Positions 18,015 to 26,817 of a stretch of 64,000 nucleotides of DNA are shown in pieces. Origin of the DNA: Arthrobacter sp. 35W (lineage in GTDB: Bacteria > Actinomycetota > Actinomycetes > Actinomycetales > Micrococcaceae); the NCBI RefSeq assembly GCF_000482545.1, contig NZ_KI519454.1, positions 1,426,001 to 1,490,000 on the forward strand, given 5' to 3'. The notes under the pieces were generated by a model. The model was not told the DNA's origin and did not search any database. It saw only the letters and a list, made by a program, of their open reading frames with translations. A program made the translations under genes and the position numbers. Each line of letters opens with the position of its first letter. Within the stretch, counting starts at the first letter, position 1.

Positions 18015-18052
18015 CCGGTGCCGGGGACGGTGTGCCCATCCCGGGCACCGGC
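18014..18052. terminator. Hairpin at the end of hrpB
   Basis: GCCGGTGCC (18014-18022) and GGCACCGGC (18044-18052) form a 9-bp stem across the short gap between convergent hrpB and the glucosidase gene. It could stop transcription from both sides. There is no T-run. Confidence 0.5.
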
Positions 18053-18068
18053 TGCGGCACCGGTGCGG

Positions 18069-19700
18069 TCAATCGGCGGTGCGCTGGATCCAGGCCGCGT
18101 TGTTGGGCTCGAGCCAGCCGGCGGTGGGCTGCGGGGCCGCCGTGAGAATCACGGTTCCCTCCGGCAGCCGGACAGCGTCCGTTCCCATGGCGATGGCCAC
18201 CAGGAAGCCCCGGCCGCGGTCGCAGAGGAGCAGTCCACCAGTCTCGGTCCGCCAGCGCCCGCCGTCGTCGTCGGCCAGCACCCCTTCCGCCAGCAGCCGG
18301 CGGCGCAGCGCCAGAGCCCGCACCACCAATTGCTGCGTTGAGCCCGGATCCTTGAGCTGCTGTTCAATCGCGTGCGAACCCCAGCCGGTGGGCTGGGGGA
18401 GCCATGGCTGCGCTGCGGTATCGGCCAGGGAAAAGCCGTGGTTGAACGCCGGGTCCGCGGTCCAGGGCAGCGGCACGCGGGCGCCGTCGCGGCAGACTCC
18501 GCCGCGCGCCCACATGGGATCTACCCGGGCGTCGAGCGGGACGTCCACCTCGGGGAGGGCCAGTTCCTGGCCCTGGTGGAGATAGGCTGCCCCGGGCAGT
18601 CCCAGCAGCGCCAGCAGGGCGGCCCGGGCCCGGGCCGCGCCGAGCTCCCCGCCGCCAAAGCGTGTGGCGGATCGGACGAGGTCGTGGTTTTCCAACGCCC
18701 ACGTCGGCGCCGCGCCGTGGAGCTGCCGCACGGACTCCAGCTCGTTGCCCACGGCCGCCCAGCCCTGCGGGTCCCAGCCGAGGTTCACAAAGGAGAACGC
18801 GAAGGCCTGGTGCATCTCGTCGGCACGCGTGTAGCGCCCCGCCCGGTCCGGGTCGAGGTTGACCTCGCCCACCAGGACCCGCTGGGGCTGGTAGCCGTCG
18901 GCGATGGTGCGCCAGCGGCGGTAGACCTCGTGGACCTCCTCCTGGTCGGAGACGAGCGGGTTGGAGCGGAGCCCGTCCACAACGGGGGCGCTGTTCGGCG
19001 CATTGGGAAGGCCCTCCGCCTTGAACAGGGCGTGGGCGACGTCGATCCGCAGCCCGTCCACCCCCTTGTTGAACCAAAAGCACAGCACATCTTCGAAGTA
19101 GCCACCCACCGCAGGGTTGCGCCAGTTCCAATCCGGCTGGCCGGGGGAGAAGAGGTGCAGGTACCAATCGAGGTCCGTGTCCGAGTCCGGCGCGGCGCGG
19201 CTCCACGCCGGTCCGCCAAAGACGCTCTGCCAATTGTTCGGCGGAGTGCCGGCACCGTGCGGGGATTCGACGAAGTGGAACATCCCGCGTTCGACGGTCC
19301 CAGGCCCGGCGGCCAGCGCCTGGATGAAGGACGGGTGCTCGCTGGAGCAGTGGTTGGGCACCACGTCGAGGAAGACCCGCAGACCCAGGCCATGGGCCTG
19401 TGCCAGCAGCTGGTCGAAATCCGCCATGGTGCCGAACAGCGGGTCCACGCCGCAGTAGTCGCTGACGTCGTAGCCCTGGTCGACCTGCGGGGAGGGCTGG
19501 AACGGAGTCAACCAGATCCCGTCCACGCCAAGGGAGGCGATGTAGCCCAGCCGGGCGGCGAGCCCGGCCAGGTCCCCGACGCCGTCGCCGTTTCCATCCG
19601 CAAAAGAGCGCGGATACACCTGGTAGATGACGGCGGAGTCCCACCAATTCTGCTGGAGGTGGCTCTGCTGGAGACGCTGCTGCGCCAGGGCGGCGCTCAT
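18069..19700 (-). CDS. GH13 alpha-glucosidase / oligo-1,6-glucosidase type
   Basis: This 543-residue GH13 enzyme carries the catalytic regions DVVPNH (112-117), GLRIDVAHA with nucleophile Asp220, VGEVN with acid/base Glu279 and ENHD with Asp340. Features such as YQVYPRSFADGNGDGVGD and QPDWNWRNP place it among exo-acting alpha-glucosidases rather than secreted amylases, and there is no signal peptide. It hydrolyses imported alpha-glucosides to glucose. It is the last gene of the LacI-linked importer operon and its start overlaps the preceding permease stop (ATGA). Exact linkage preference is not predictable. Confidence 0.92.
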   Translation of the reverse strand: MSAALAQQRLQQSHLQQNWWDSAVIYQVYPRSFADGNGDGVGDLAGLAARLGYIASLGVDGIWLTPFQPSPQVDQGYDVSDYCGVDPLFGTMADFDQLLAQAHGLGLRVFLDVVPNHCSSEHPSFIQALAAGPGTVERGMFHFVESPHGAGTPPNNWQSVFGGPAWSRAAPDSDTDLDWYLHLFSPGQPDWNWRNPAVGGYFEDVLCFWFNKGVDGLRIDVAHALFKAEGLPNAPNSAPVVDGLRSNPLVSDQEEVHEVYRRWRTIADGYQPQRVLVGEVNLDPDRAGRYTRADEMHQAFAFSFVNLGWDPQGWAAVGNELESVRQLHGAAPTWALENHDLVRSATRFGGGELGAARARAALLALLGLPGAAYLHQGQELALPEVDVPLDARVDPMWARGGVCRDGARVPLPWTADPAFNHGFSLADTAAQPWLPQPTGWGSHAIEQQLKDPGSTQQLVVRALALRRRLLAEGVLADDDGGRWRTETGGLLLCDRGRGFLVAIAMGTDAVRLPEGTVILTAAPQPTAGWLEPNNAAWIQRTAD

Positions 19701-20587
19701 TTGCCCGCTCCCGCGGTGAGTCCCTCAACGATGCGGCGCTGGAAGAACAGCACCATGATGACCAGCGGAACGGTGACGATCACGCCGGCGGCCATCTGCT
19801 CGCCGAAGGGGGCCTGGAATTCGGTGGCACCGGTGAACTTCGAAATCGCCACGGTGGCGGTCTGCACCTGGGGGTCGTTGACCATGGACAGCGCGATGAT
19901 GAACTCGTTCCAGCTGTGGATGAACGTCAGGATGGCGGTGGTGAAGACGCCCGGCGCCGCCAGCGGGAGCAGAACCTTGCGGAACGCCTGCCACTTGGTG
20001 CAGCCGTCAATCATCGCCGCCTCCTCGAGGTCGAAGGGCAGGGACTTCATGAAGGTGGTGAGGTTCCAGACGGCCAGCGGGATCGCGAAGGACAGATTGG
20101 GGACGATCATCGCCTGGTAGGTGTTGATCCAGCCAATGTCGGAGAAGAACCGCAGCAGCGGAACCACTACCGAGATGCCCGGGAACATGGACGTGGCAAT
20201 GATGACGCCCAGGATCACCGACTTGAAGCGGAAATTGAGCCGGGAGATGGCGTAGGCGGCGAAGATGCCCATCACGAGTGCGGCAACCGTGGTCACCCCG
20301 GCCACGATCAGGCTGTTCAGCAGCGCCTGGCCAAACATGGTGGAGCCATCGAACACCTTGACGTAGTTCTCCACCGAGAACGGCGCCGGCAGCGGGCTGT
20401 TGTCGAAGATGTCGGCCGTCCGGCGCAGGCTGGAGACGATCATCCAGTAGAACGGCGAGAGGCAGTAGATGAAGATCAGGGCCAGTCCGGCATAGACGGA
20501 GTAGGAGCGCCAGGAGCGCTTGCGGCGCGCCGGGACGGGGGTGCCGGCGGCGGGGGCCGTGCGGGGTTTCAATGCTGTGGTTGTCAT
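19697..20587 (-). CDS. Sugar ABC transporter permease, MalG type
   Basis: This 296-residue inner-membrane protein has six predicted helices and the ATPase-docking EAA loop (EEAAMIDGCTKWQAFRKVLLPLAAPG) typical of CUT1 MalG/AglG permeases. A 25-residue basic, Pro-rich leader precedes the first helix. It overlaps both neighbours by 4 bases. No ATPase gene is in the operon, so it probably uses a shared MsiK-like ATPase encoded elsewhere, as is common in actinobacteria. Confidence 0.9.
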   Translation of the reverse strand: MTTTALKPRTAPAAGTPVPARRKRSWRSYSVYAGLALIFIYCLSPFYWMIVSSLRRTADIFDNSPLPAPFSVENYVKVFDGSTMFGQALLNSLIVAGVTTVAALVMGIFAAYAISRLNFRFKSVILGVIIATSMFPGISVVVPLLRFFSDIGWINTYQAMIVPNLSFAIPLAVWNLTTFMKSLPFDLEEAAMIDGCTKWQAFRKVLLPLAAPGVFTTAILTFIHSWNEFIIALSMVNDPQVQTATVAISKFTGATEFQAPFGEQMAAGVIVTVPLVIMVLFFQRRIVEGLTAGAGK

Positions 20588-21624
20588 CGGGTGGCCTCGG
20601 CCTTCTGGATGCGGTTGGCCTTGCGGGCCAGACGGAGGTGCTTGGCGCCTGTGACATCGGCGCCCAGCACCTTGACGAAGACAATGGCGACGGCGGCGAC
20701 ATAGAGGAAAAGGACGACGGCGAACGCGGAGGCCGAGCCATAGCGCAGCTGGTTGGACTCATCCCACGCGAGCATGGAGAGCGTCTCCACCGACTCCTTG
20801 CCGGGGCCGATGAGCACGAACGGCAGATCGAACATCCGCAGGGCATCGAGCATCCGGAACAGCACTGCCACCAACAGGGTCGGCTTCACCAGGGGGAGGG
20901 TGATGTAGGCCAACTGCCGCCACCAGCCCGCCCCATCGATCCTTGCTGCCTCGTAGACCTCCTCGGGAATGACCTGCATGCCGGCCAGCACCAACAGACC
21001 GATGAACGGCGCCGTCTTCCAGACCTCGGCCACGATCACCGCCACCTTGGACGCCACGCCCTCGGCCGTCCAGAGGATCTCGGAGCCGATCAGCGTGTTG
21101 GCGATGCCATCGGATTGGAAGATCCAGCGCCACAGCAGACCCGAGACGGCCGTGGGCACTGCCCATGGCACCAGAATGCTGGCCCGCAGGAACGCCCGCC
21201 CCCGGAAGGCCCGGTTCATGGCCAAGGCAAGGGCCAGGCCCAGCACCGTTTCCAGCAGAACCGTGGTGACGGTGAAGAAGGTGGTGTTGGAGAACGCGTT
21301 GAGGAAGCGCTCGCCGGAGTCGCCGACAAAGAGGTCGACGTAGTTGGCCAGGCCCACAAAACTCTCACCCTCCGCCACGAAGCCGTTGGCGTCGAGCCCG
21401 GATTCGGTGCGGTAGAGGGACTGGTGGACGGCCGAGATCAGCGGGTACACGATTACCAGGGCCAGCACCAGAAGGGTGGGGGATAGCAGCAGGGCGGCCA
21501 TGCGGCCCTCGCCGGTGCCACGCAGGGACCGGTTGCGAGGCCTGGCCTGCTTCCGCGCGGCTGGCGGGCGGGCCGGCGCCGGGGCGGCTGGCCCTGCGCG
21601 GTGGGGTGAAGCTGTGGAGGTCAT
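20584..21624 (-). CDS. Sugar ABC transporter permease, MalF type
   Basis: This 346-residue permease has a basic N-terminal cytoplasmic segment, six or more membrane helices and the EAA loop (YEAARIDGAGWWRQLAYITLPLVKPTL). It pairs with the MalG-type gene that overlaps it by ATGA to form the importer channel. The binding-protein gene lies 74 bases upstream across a strong hairpin. Confidence 0.9.
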   Translation of the reverse strand: MTSTASPHRAGPAAPAPARPPAARKQARPRNRSLRGTGEGRMAALLLSPTLLVLALVIVYPLISAVHQSLYRTESGLDANGFVAEGESFVGLANYVDLFVGDSGERFLNAFSNTTFFTVTTVLLETVLGLALALAMNRAFRGRAFLRASILVPWAVPTAVSGLLWRWIFQSDGIANTLIGSEILWTAEGVASKVAVIVAEVWKTAPFIGLLVLAGMQVIPEEVYEAARIDGAGWWRQLAYITLPLVKPTLLVAVLFRMLDALRMFDLPFVLIGPGKESVETLSMLAWDESNQLRYGSASAFAVVLFLYVAAVAIVFVKVLGADVTGAKHLRLARKANRIQKAEATR

Positions 21625-21658
21625 GCGGTTCTACCTAACGTCGTGGCGTCTTGGGTGG

Positions 21659-21693
21659 TGCCGGGCCGGCGGGGCTGCCCCGCCGGCCCGGCA
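21659..21693 (-). terminator. 16-bp hairpin between binding-protein and permease genes
   Basis: Arms 21659-21674 and 21678-21693 pair perfectly (TGCCGGGCCGGCGGGG in the left arm) around a 3-nt loop. It sits inside the operon after the solute-binding-protein gene. Such stems usually stabilise the upstream message or attenuate read-through, giving more binding protein than permease. A full stop is unlikely because the permeases have no other obvious promoter. Confidence 0.65.
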
Positions 21694-21698
21694 TCGAA

Positions 21699-23018
21699 TC
21701 ACTTGGCGGCGAGCTCGGTGAGCTTGGCCTGCATGTCGGCCAGGGCCGTGTCGGTGTCCTTCTTGCCCGTCAGTGCGGCGTAGGCCTCCTCCTGGATCGC
21801 TTTGGTGGTGGCGCCGTACTGCACCACCTTCGGGCGGGGCTGGGCGTTGTTCACGGACTGCAGCAGCGCCGGGAAGAACGGGCGCTTGGCGACGACGGCG
21901 GGGTCCTCGTACAGGGCCGCGTAGACGGGGGCGCGGGAGCTGAGCGCGAGGCGCTTGAGCGCCTGCTCCTGGGAGGTGAAGAAGGTGATGAACTCCAGCG
22001 CCGTGGCCTTGTTGGCGGTGAAGGGAGAGACGGCGAGGCTGCGGCCGCCCAGCGTGGAGACGCCCTGGCCGGAGGTGCCGGGAATCGAGGCCACGTTGAA
22101 CTTTCCGGCCACCTGGCTGGAGCCGTCCGTGGCGCTCAGGGAGGAGTAGAGGAAGGGCCAGTTGCGCAGGAAGACCACCTTGCCGTCCTGGAAGGCGCGG
22201 CGGCCCTGCTCCTCCTGGTAGGTGATGGCGTCGCTGGGGAAGAGCCCGTCCTTGAATCCGTCCACCAACGTCGACAGCCCGGCCTTCGCCTCGGCGGTGT
22301 CGACGGTGGGCTTGCCCTCGGCGTCGACGACGGTCCCCCCGGCCGAGGCCACGGCCTCGGTGAAGTTGACCGTCAGGCCCTCGTTCTTGTCGAATTGGCC
22401 CGCATAGCAGGACATGCCCGCCGCCTCGGGCAGGGCAAGGACCGCCTTGCAGGCGCTCTTCATCTCGTCCCAGGTCTTGGGCGGCGCGGCAACGCCCGCG
22501 GCAGCCAGCAGATCGGTCCGGTAGTAGAACAGGGCGCCATCGGTGTAGTACGGCGCCCCGTAGAGGGTGTCGCGGTAGGTGGCGGCGCCCACCGTTGCCG
22601 GAATCATCTTGTCCACGGACAGCTTGTCGCCCGGAAGAGGCAGGATCCACTTGTTCGCGGCAAACTCGCTGGTCCACACGACGTCGAGGTTGAGCACGCC
22701 GAAGGTGTCCGACTTGATCTGGGCGTTTTGGATCAATTGCTGGCGCTGCTGGTCCGCCGAATCCGGCAGTTCAATGAAGGTGACCAGCTCATCGGGATGC
22801 GTGGCGTTCCACTCGTCAATGCTCTTCTGCGCCGCCCCGGAGGCATCCCGCGAGGAGACGTAGTTGATGGGGCCCTTGCCCTCAAACGACGCGGCGGCGT
22901 TGACACTGGGCTTGGACGCCGGTGCAGCACCGCCGCAGGCCGTCAGGGTTGCGGCCGCAAGGACCAGCGCTGTGGAGGTGGTGATGACTGTCTGCCAGGA
23001 TGGGCGGCGTTGCCTCAT
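21699..23018 (-). CDS. Sugar-binding lipoprotein of the alpha-glucoside-type ABC importer
   Basis: This 439-residue extracellular solute-binding protein (family 1) has a signal peptide ending in a lipobox (LTAC, lipidated Cys28). The mature part contains the usual carbohydrate-binding architecture (PINYVSSRDASGAAQ, YYTDGALFYYRTDLLA, LRNWPFLYSSL). ATG 23018 follows AGGAG; the longer upstream reading adds a Pro-rich stretch that would spoil the signal peptide. It is the first structural gene after lacI, followed by two permeases and a GH13 glucosidase, so its ligand is probably an alpha-gluco-oligosaccharide. Confidence 0.92.
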   Translation of the reverse strand: MRQRRPSWQTVITTSTALVLAAATLTACGGAAPASKPSVNAAASFEGKGPINYVSSRDASGAAQKSIDEWNATHPDELVTFIELPDSADQQRQQLIQNAQIKSDTFGVLNLDVVWTSEFAANKWILPLPGDKLSVDKMIPATVGAATYRDTLYGAPYYTDGALFYYRTDLLAAAGVAAPPKTWDEMKSACKAVLALPEAAGMSCYAGQFDKNEGLTVNFTEAVASAGGTVVDAEGKPTVDTAEAKAGLSTLVDGFKDGLFPSDAITYQEEQGRRAFQDGKVVFLRNWPFLYSSLSATDGSSQVAGKFNVASIPGTSGQGVSTLGGRSLAVSPFTANKATALEFITFFTSQEQALKRLALSSRAPVYAALYEDPAVVAKRPFFPALLQSVNNAQPRPKVVQYGATTKAIQEEAYAALTGKKDTDTALADMQAKLTELAAK

Positions 23019-23076
23019 GAGGGGTTTCTCCTTTGGGGGAATCTGGTGGATTGCAGGTTTGTGGCATGGCGGAGCG

Positions 23077-23110
23077 GGCGCCGGGGCACGCAAGAGTACC
23101 GGCCGGCGCC
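23077..23110 (-). terminator. Possible hairpin between lacI and the binding-protein gene
   Basis: GGCGCCGG (23077-23084) and CCGGCGCC (23103-23110) form an 8-bp stem around an 18-nt loop in the 147-base gap. It may terminate or attenuate the LacI message. I saw no clear LacI-type palindrome in this gap. Confidence 0.35.
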
Positions 23111-23165
23111 GTGGGTGGAGGGGTGGAGCTTTGGTTCCGGCGCTGGAGGCCGGTCGGGGGGTGGA

Positions 23166-24143
23166 CTACGACGGCGGGGGTGCCGTGGAACCCCGTTCTA
23201 TGAGCTGGTGCGGGACGATCTTGGGTCCCAGATCCCGGGAGCGCAGCAGCTTGGCCACGGCCATCCGCCCCATCTCCTCCAGCGGCTGGGCCATGGTGCT
23301 CAGCGCGGGGTGGACATGGACGGCTGTCGAGGTGTTGTCGAAGCCGAGCACCGAGACGTCCTCGGGCACCCGGCGTCCGCGTTTCTGCAGCTCATTGACC
23401 ACCGCGGCACCCATTTCGTCGCTCATGGCAAAGATGGCCGTGAGCTGCGGATCCTGGGCCAGCAGCTGGTCCAGGCCGGCGGCGCCGCTTTCGTAGAAGA
23501 AGCTGCCGGTGGCCGTGGCGGGTGGACAGTTTGCCTCGGCCATTGCCCGCACGTAGCCGCGCTCGCGAGGCAGCGAGACGTACACCGATGCTGGATCGCC
23601 GGTGAGCAGTCCAATGCGGCGGTGGCCCAGCTGCAGCAAATGGCGGGTGGCGTCATAGGCTGCCTTCTCGTCATCGATGGCGACGCTTGGCGACCCGGAC
23701 TTGTCGCTGATGGCGACGGAGATGACGGGGATGTTCGGTCCGAGCAGCTGGCGCGTCCCGGGGGTGATGACGGCGGAGATGAGGATGACTCCGGCCGCCC
23801 GGTAGGTGCGCAGCGTCCTGAGGTAGCCGGCGATGAACGTTGATTTGGGCCCGGTGCGGCCCAACATCACTGCGTAGCCGCGTTCCTGGGCGGCCGCTTC
23901 AACACCCTGCATGACCTGGGAGGCCAGGGCATCGGACACCATGGGCGCCAGCAGCCCGATCACCGACGTTTGCCGGGTCTTGAGCCCGCGGGCCAGGTAG
24001 TCGGTTTCGTAGTTGAGGGCGTTGACGGCGTCCTCAACACGGGCCCGGGTCTCGTCCGAATACCCGACGAGACCGTTGACAACCCGGGAAACCGTGGCGG
24101 GGGATACGCCGGCACGCTGGGCTACGTCCCTGATGGTTGCCAT
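23166..24143 (-). CDS. LacI-family transcriptional regulator
   Basis: This 325-residue protein begins with the LacI HTH (ATIRDVAQRAGVSPATVSRV) and hinge helix (ALNYETDYLARGL), followed by a periplasmic-binding-protein-like effector domain ending at normal family length. It lies directly upstream of, and co-oriented with, the sugar importer and GH13 glucosidase, so it should repress them and respond to a sugar. Overlapping AAACGGTTT/GTTTACGTAAAC sites lie about 100 bases upstream of its own start, suggesting autoregulation. Confidence 0.92.
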   Translation of the reverse strand: MATIRDVAQRAGVSPATVSRVVNGLVGYSDETRARVEDAVNALNYETDYLARGLKTRQTSVIGLLAPMVSDALASQVMQGVEAAAQERGYAVMLGRTGPKSTFIAGYLRTLRTYRAAGVILISAVITPGTRQLLGPNIPVISVAISDKSGSPSVAIDDEKAAYDATRHLLQLGHRRIGLLTGDPASVYVSLPRERGYVRAMAEANCPPATATGSFFYESGAAGLDQLLAQDPQLTAIFAMSDEMGAAVVNELQKRGRRVPEDVSVLGFDNTSTAVHVHPALSTMAQPLEEMGRMAVAKLLRSRDLGPKIVPHQLIERGSTAPPPS

Positions 24144-24235
24144 GGTTCCTCCTTGTCTGCTGCCACTGCCGTCGGGTGCCGCTTCTATTTAGTGCCGCTT
24201 CTGTCCTGTGCCACTGCGGTCCACTGTCATTGCGC

Positions 24236-24257
24236 AAACGGTTTACGTAAACGGTTT
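24236..24257. promoter_or_regulatory. Cluster of LacI-type operator sequences
   Basis: GTTTACGTAAAC (24241-24252) is a perfect 12-bp palindrome. It is flanked by two overlapping copies of AAACGGTTT (24236-24244 and 24249-24257). A related GTTTCGTAAAC lies at 24307-24317. These resemble LacI-family operators with an AAACG core and sit upstream of lacI, which probably binds them. Confidence 0.65.
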
Positions 24258-24340
24258 CGTGAGCCGCGTTACCCACTATAGGCACGCCCCTGATGGAACC
24301 GGGTGCGTTTCGTAAACGGCAGAGTCCACGGGCATGGCGA

Positions 24341-24387
24341 AGGGCCTGCAGGGCGCCGCCACAGAATGGCGGCACCCTGCAGGCCCT
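24341..24387 (-). terminator. 20-bp stem-loop after the ankyrin gene
   Basis: Arms 24341-24360 and 24368-24387 pair over 20 bp with one mismatch, around a 7-nt loop. It follows the leftward ankyrin gene (stop at 24405) and separates it from the LacI operon. There is no strong U-tract. Confidence 0.7.
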
Positions 24388-24404
24388 CGTCGTTGGGATG
24401 GTTG

Positions 24405-25139
24405 CTAGGTGGCGGCGGCCCAGCCGTCGCCGGGGCGGGCCGTGAGGCTCTGGAGCCAGCGGACCAGCGCGGTGGACTGGCTCTGCCGGGCCGCTTCCAG
24501 TGCACCCGTGGTGCTCCAGGAGGGAATCCAATCCGGATTTGCCCCGAGGCCGCGGAAGTAGGCCGCGACGCTCAGCTGTCCGCCATGGCAGGCGTACCAG
24601 AAGGCGTCGTTGAGCTCCTCGACGGCGGCGATTCCCCTGGAATATTCAACAATGCGCTGGCGCAGCCCCATGGCAGCGGCCTGGCCCAGGGTGGTGCGCG
24701 CACCCCGGTCGATGAGGCGCCGGGCAGCCGCCCACTGGCGAAAGCCCACAGCATCCGCCAAGGGGGTGCCGCCGTCGAACGAGGCCCCGGGAGCCTCGAT
24801 GTCCGCGCCGGCATCAAGCAGCGCATCGAGGGCCTCGACGTCATTGCTGCTCGCGGCCCAGTGCAGGGCGGTTTCGGGAAACGGCCCCGTGCACGGTACA
24901 TTCAGCTCCGCGCCCGCTGCGGCAAGGACGGCTATCGTCTCGGCCGCGTGCGGGTAGTGGCCCGGTGGGTCCGTGGCCACATGCATCAACGTTCTTGCCA
25001 CCTCGTGGCGGTCCTTGGCGCAGAATCTGGCGGTGGCCATGCCGGGATTGTCATGCAGAAGATTTCGCACCACCGGAATTTGGCCGGTGTGGATTGCCTG
25101 GACGATGTCGTCAACGGGCGGGTCGGCAATGTCGATCAT
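24405..25139 (-). CDS. Ankyrin-repeat protein
   Basis: This 244-residue soluble protein contains ankyrin-type repeats. Clearest is TALHWAASSNDVEALDALLDAGADIEAPG, followed by TPLADAVGFRQWAAARRLIDRGA and a weaker DAFWYACHGGQLSVAAYFRGLGA. Bacterial proteins of this size are protein-binding scaffolds, sometimes antitoxin- or stress-related; no partner is evident. ATG 25139 was chosen with GGGG eight bases upstream; an in-frame GTG at 25175 would add 12 residues. It is monocistronic with a strong terminator. Confidence 0.8.
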   Translation of the reverse strand: MIDIADPPVDDIVQAIHTGQIPVVRNLLHDNPGMATARFCAKDRHEVARTLMHVATDPPGHYPHAAETIAVLAAAGAELNVPCTGPFPETALHWAASSNDVEALDALLDAGADIEAPGASFDGGTPLADAVGFRQWAAARRLIDRGARTTLGQAAAMGLRQRIVEYSRGIAAVEELNDAFWYACHGGQLSVAAYFRGLGANPDWIPSWSTTGALEAARQSQSTALVRWLQSLTARPGDGWAAAT

Positions 25140-25529
25140 GTCTGAACCCCATTGTGTTTGAAATGCCTTTTTCACGCGAGACCTGCGGCTCCGCCGACCC
25201 GACGGCGCCGGATCTGGAATGACCGGAGCTGCGGCACGGGCAAAGCTGCGACGAAAAGACCTTCATCCTGCCCACCTGGTGAGCAGGTCCTGCTGCCGGC
25301 GCCTCTCGTGGATGGCCGGAGATGCCGATCCCGGATGTTTTCCGCCGGATTAGCGCTGCGGAAACATCCTGCCGGTGGATCTCCCCAGAAGATCCAGGGC
25401 AATGCTTCAAAGCGAAGCCGAAATGTGCATCAAGAGCAGTATACTCCTGGCCCCGGCGCACGTCCTGTGGCTGGACCATGCGGCACGGAACACCGGAATA
25501 CCCGCCGTCAGCAGCGGGTTGCACCCATC
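25140..25529. other. Intergenic region between ankyrin and oxidoreductase genes
   Basis: No convincing gene occupies these 390 bases; a leftward open frame here has an unnatural His/Arg/Ser-rich composition. One imperfect hairpin is present: GGATGTTTTCCGC (25333-25345) against GCGGAAACATCC (25358-25369) with one bulged T. The region should carry both divergent promoters, but I could not pick them out with confidence. Confidence 0.5.
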
Positions 25530-26450
25530 ATGAAAGCTATCTCCTACGCCAGCTACGGCGATCCCAGTGTGCTCGAATATGGCGACCTCCCGATGCCCAA
25601 GGTTGGCCCCGGTTCCGTCCTGATCAGGGTCAAGGCGGCCGCCGTGAACCCCGTGGACTGGAAGATCATGGGCGGATACCTGGACCCGCTGATGGACATC
25701 AGCTTCCCGGCCGTCCCCGGCTGGGATGTCTCGGGGATCATCGAACGGGTGGGCATCGACGTGCCGGAGTTCGCGCCGGGGGACGAGGTGATCGCCTACG
25801 GCCGCACCGACACGGTGCGCGGTGGCAGCTTTGCCGAGTACATGGCCCTGCCGGCCTCCATCGTGGCCCGGAAGCCCCAGTCCCTGGATTGGGAGCAGGC
25901 CGCCGGGCTGCCGCTGGCCGGGCTGACGGCCTACCAGGTCCTGAACAGGCTCGAACTCCACGCGGGTGAAACCGTCCTGATCCACGGCGGCGCCGGCGGC
26001 GTGGGAACCCTTGGCATCCAGGTGGCGAAGGCCAAGGGGGCGCGCGTGATTGCCACCGCCAGCCCCCGGAACCATGAGCTGCTGCGGTCCCTCGGGGCCG
26101 AGCCCGTGGCCTATGGCGAAGGCCTGCCGGCGCGGGTGCTGGAGCTGGCGCCGGATGGTGTGGATGTCGTGGCGGACTTTGTCGGCGGCGTCGTGGCCGA
26201 CACCGTTGCAGTGCTGAAGGATGGCGGACGCCACGCCTCGATCGCCGACGCCTCCGTGGAGGAGCATGGCGGGACCTGGATGTGGGCGCGGCCCGTTGGC
26301 GCGGACCTGCAGGAATTGGCGGACCTGGCGGATGCTGGGAAGGTGACGGTCAACGTCGCGAAGGTCTTCCCCCTGCAGGAAGCTGCGGCGGCCTTTGCCC
26401 TGAACATGGAAGGCCACACCGCCGGCAAGATCGCTCTCCGCATCGAGTAG
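25530..26450 (+). CDS. Zinc-free NADPH:quinone-type oxidoreductase (MDR superfamily)
   Basis: This 306-residue medium-chain dehydrogenase/reductase has the GroES-like N-terminal domain (YGDPSVLEYGDLPMP, AAAVNPVDWKIMGGY) and the nucleotide-binding motif HGGAGGVGTLGIQVAKAKGA. The structural zinc Cys cluster is absent, as in quinone oxidoreductase/QorA-like enzymes that reduce quinones or enones with NADPH. ATG 25530 gives the standard family N-terminus MKAISY; upstream in-frame residues are not family-like. It stands alone with a terminator behind it. Physiological substrate unknown. Confidence 0.87.
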   Translation: MKAISYASYGDPSVLEYGDLPMPKVGPGSVLIRVKAAAVNPVDWKIMGGYLDPLMDISFPAVPGWDVSGIIERVGIDVPEFAPGDEVIAYGRTDTVRGGSFAEYMALPASIVARKPQSLDWEQAAGLPLAGLTAYQVLNRLELHAGETVLIHGGAGGVGTLGIQVAKAKGARVIATASPRNHELLRSLGAEPVAYGEGLPARVLELAPDGVDVVADFVGGVVADTVAVLKDGGRHASIADASVEEHGGTWMWARPVGADLQELADLADAGKVTVNVAKVFPLQEAAAAFALNMEGHTAGKIALRIE

Positions 26451-26482
26451 TCGAGTAGACGACGCCGGGCAGGAAGCGCCGC

Positions 26483-26515
26483 GCGGACACAGCCACCGGT
26501 GGTGGCTGCGTCCGC
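26483..26515. terminator. Convergent terminator hairpin
   Basis: Arms 26483-26497 and 26501-26515 pair over 15 bp with one mismatch around a 3-nt loop, followed by CTTGT. It lies between the rightward oxidoreductase and the leftward small gene ending at 26521, serving both. Confidence 0.65.
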
Positions 26516-26520
26516 CTTGT

Positions 26521-26721
26521 TCAGGTGCGCAGCCGGGGGTAGAGATCCTCGGTGAGGACATCGGCCGCGATGTACAGGGGTGCGCCCCGGTCCAGGTGGT
26601 GCAGAGCCTCAACGATGGCGGCGTGCAGGCCGTCCCAGGTCAGCGGCTGCGGCCCCGGCGAGGGTGCACCTGCGTGCAGCTGCACGGAGGCCGGCGGATT
26701 CGATGCTGGGCGGATGTCCAT
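26521..26721 (-). CDS. Small hypothetical protein (66 residues)
   Basis: The N-terminal third is Pro/Ser-rich and looks disordered. The rest (WDGLHAAIVEALHHLDRGAPLYIAADVLTEDLYPRL) reads as two helices. I do not recognise the family. The ATG is preceded by GGAGAG at a good distance, which is the main support. It is divergent from the DUF503 gene and shares a terminator with the oxidoreductase. Confidence 0.5.
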   Translation of the reverse strand: MDIRPASNPPASVQLHAGAPSPGPQPLTWDGLHAAIVEALHHLDRGAPLYIAADVLTEDLYPRLRT

Positions 26722-26817
26722 GATTCTCTCCTTACACCTGCCATGCTACGAGCGGGGTGCGACATTCCAAGGCACCCCGACATTGCCGCAGGCATGGGCG
26801 CGGAGGATGATCCATGC

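Noticed and set aside
25111-25524. Leftward 137-codon frame in the gap before the quinone oxidoreductase
   Set aside because: Composition is unnatural (many Ser, His, Arg, Cys), there is no ribosome site, and it runs into the ankyrin gene's start in another frame.
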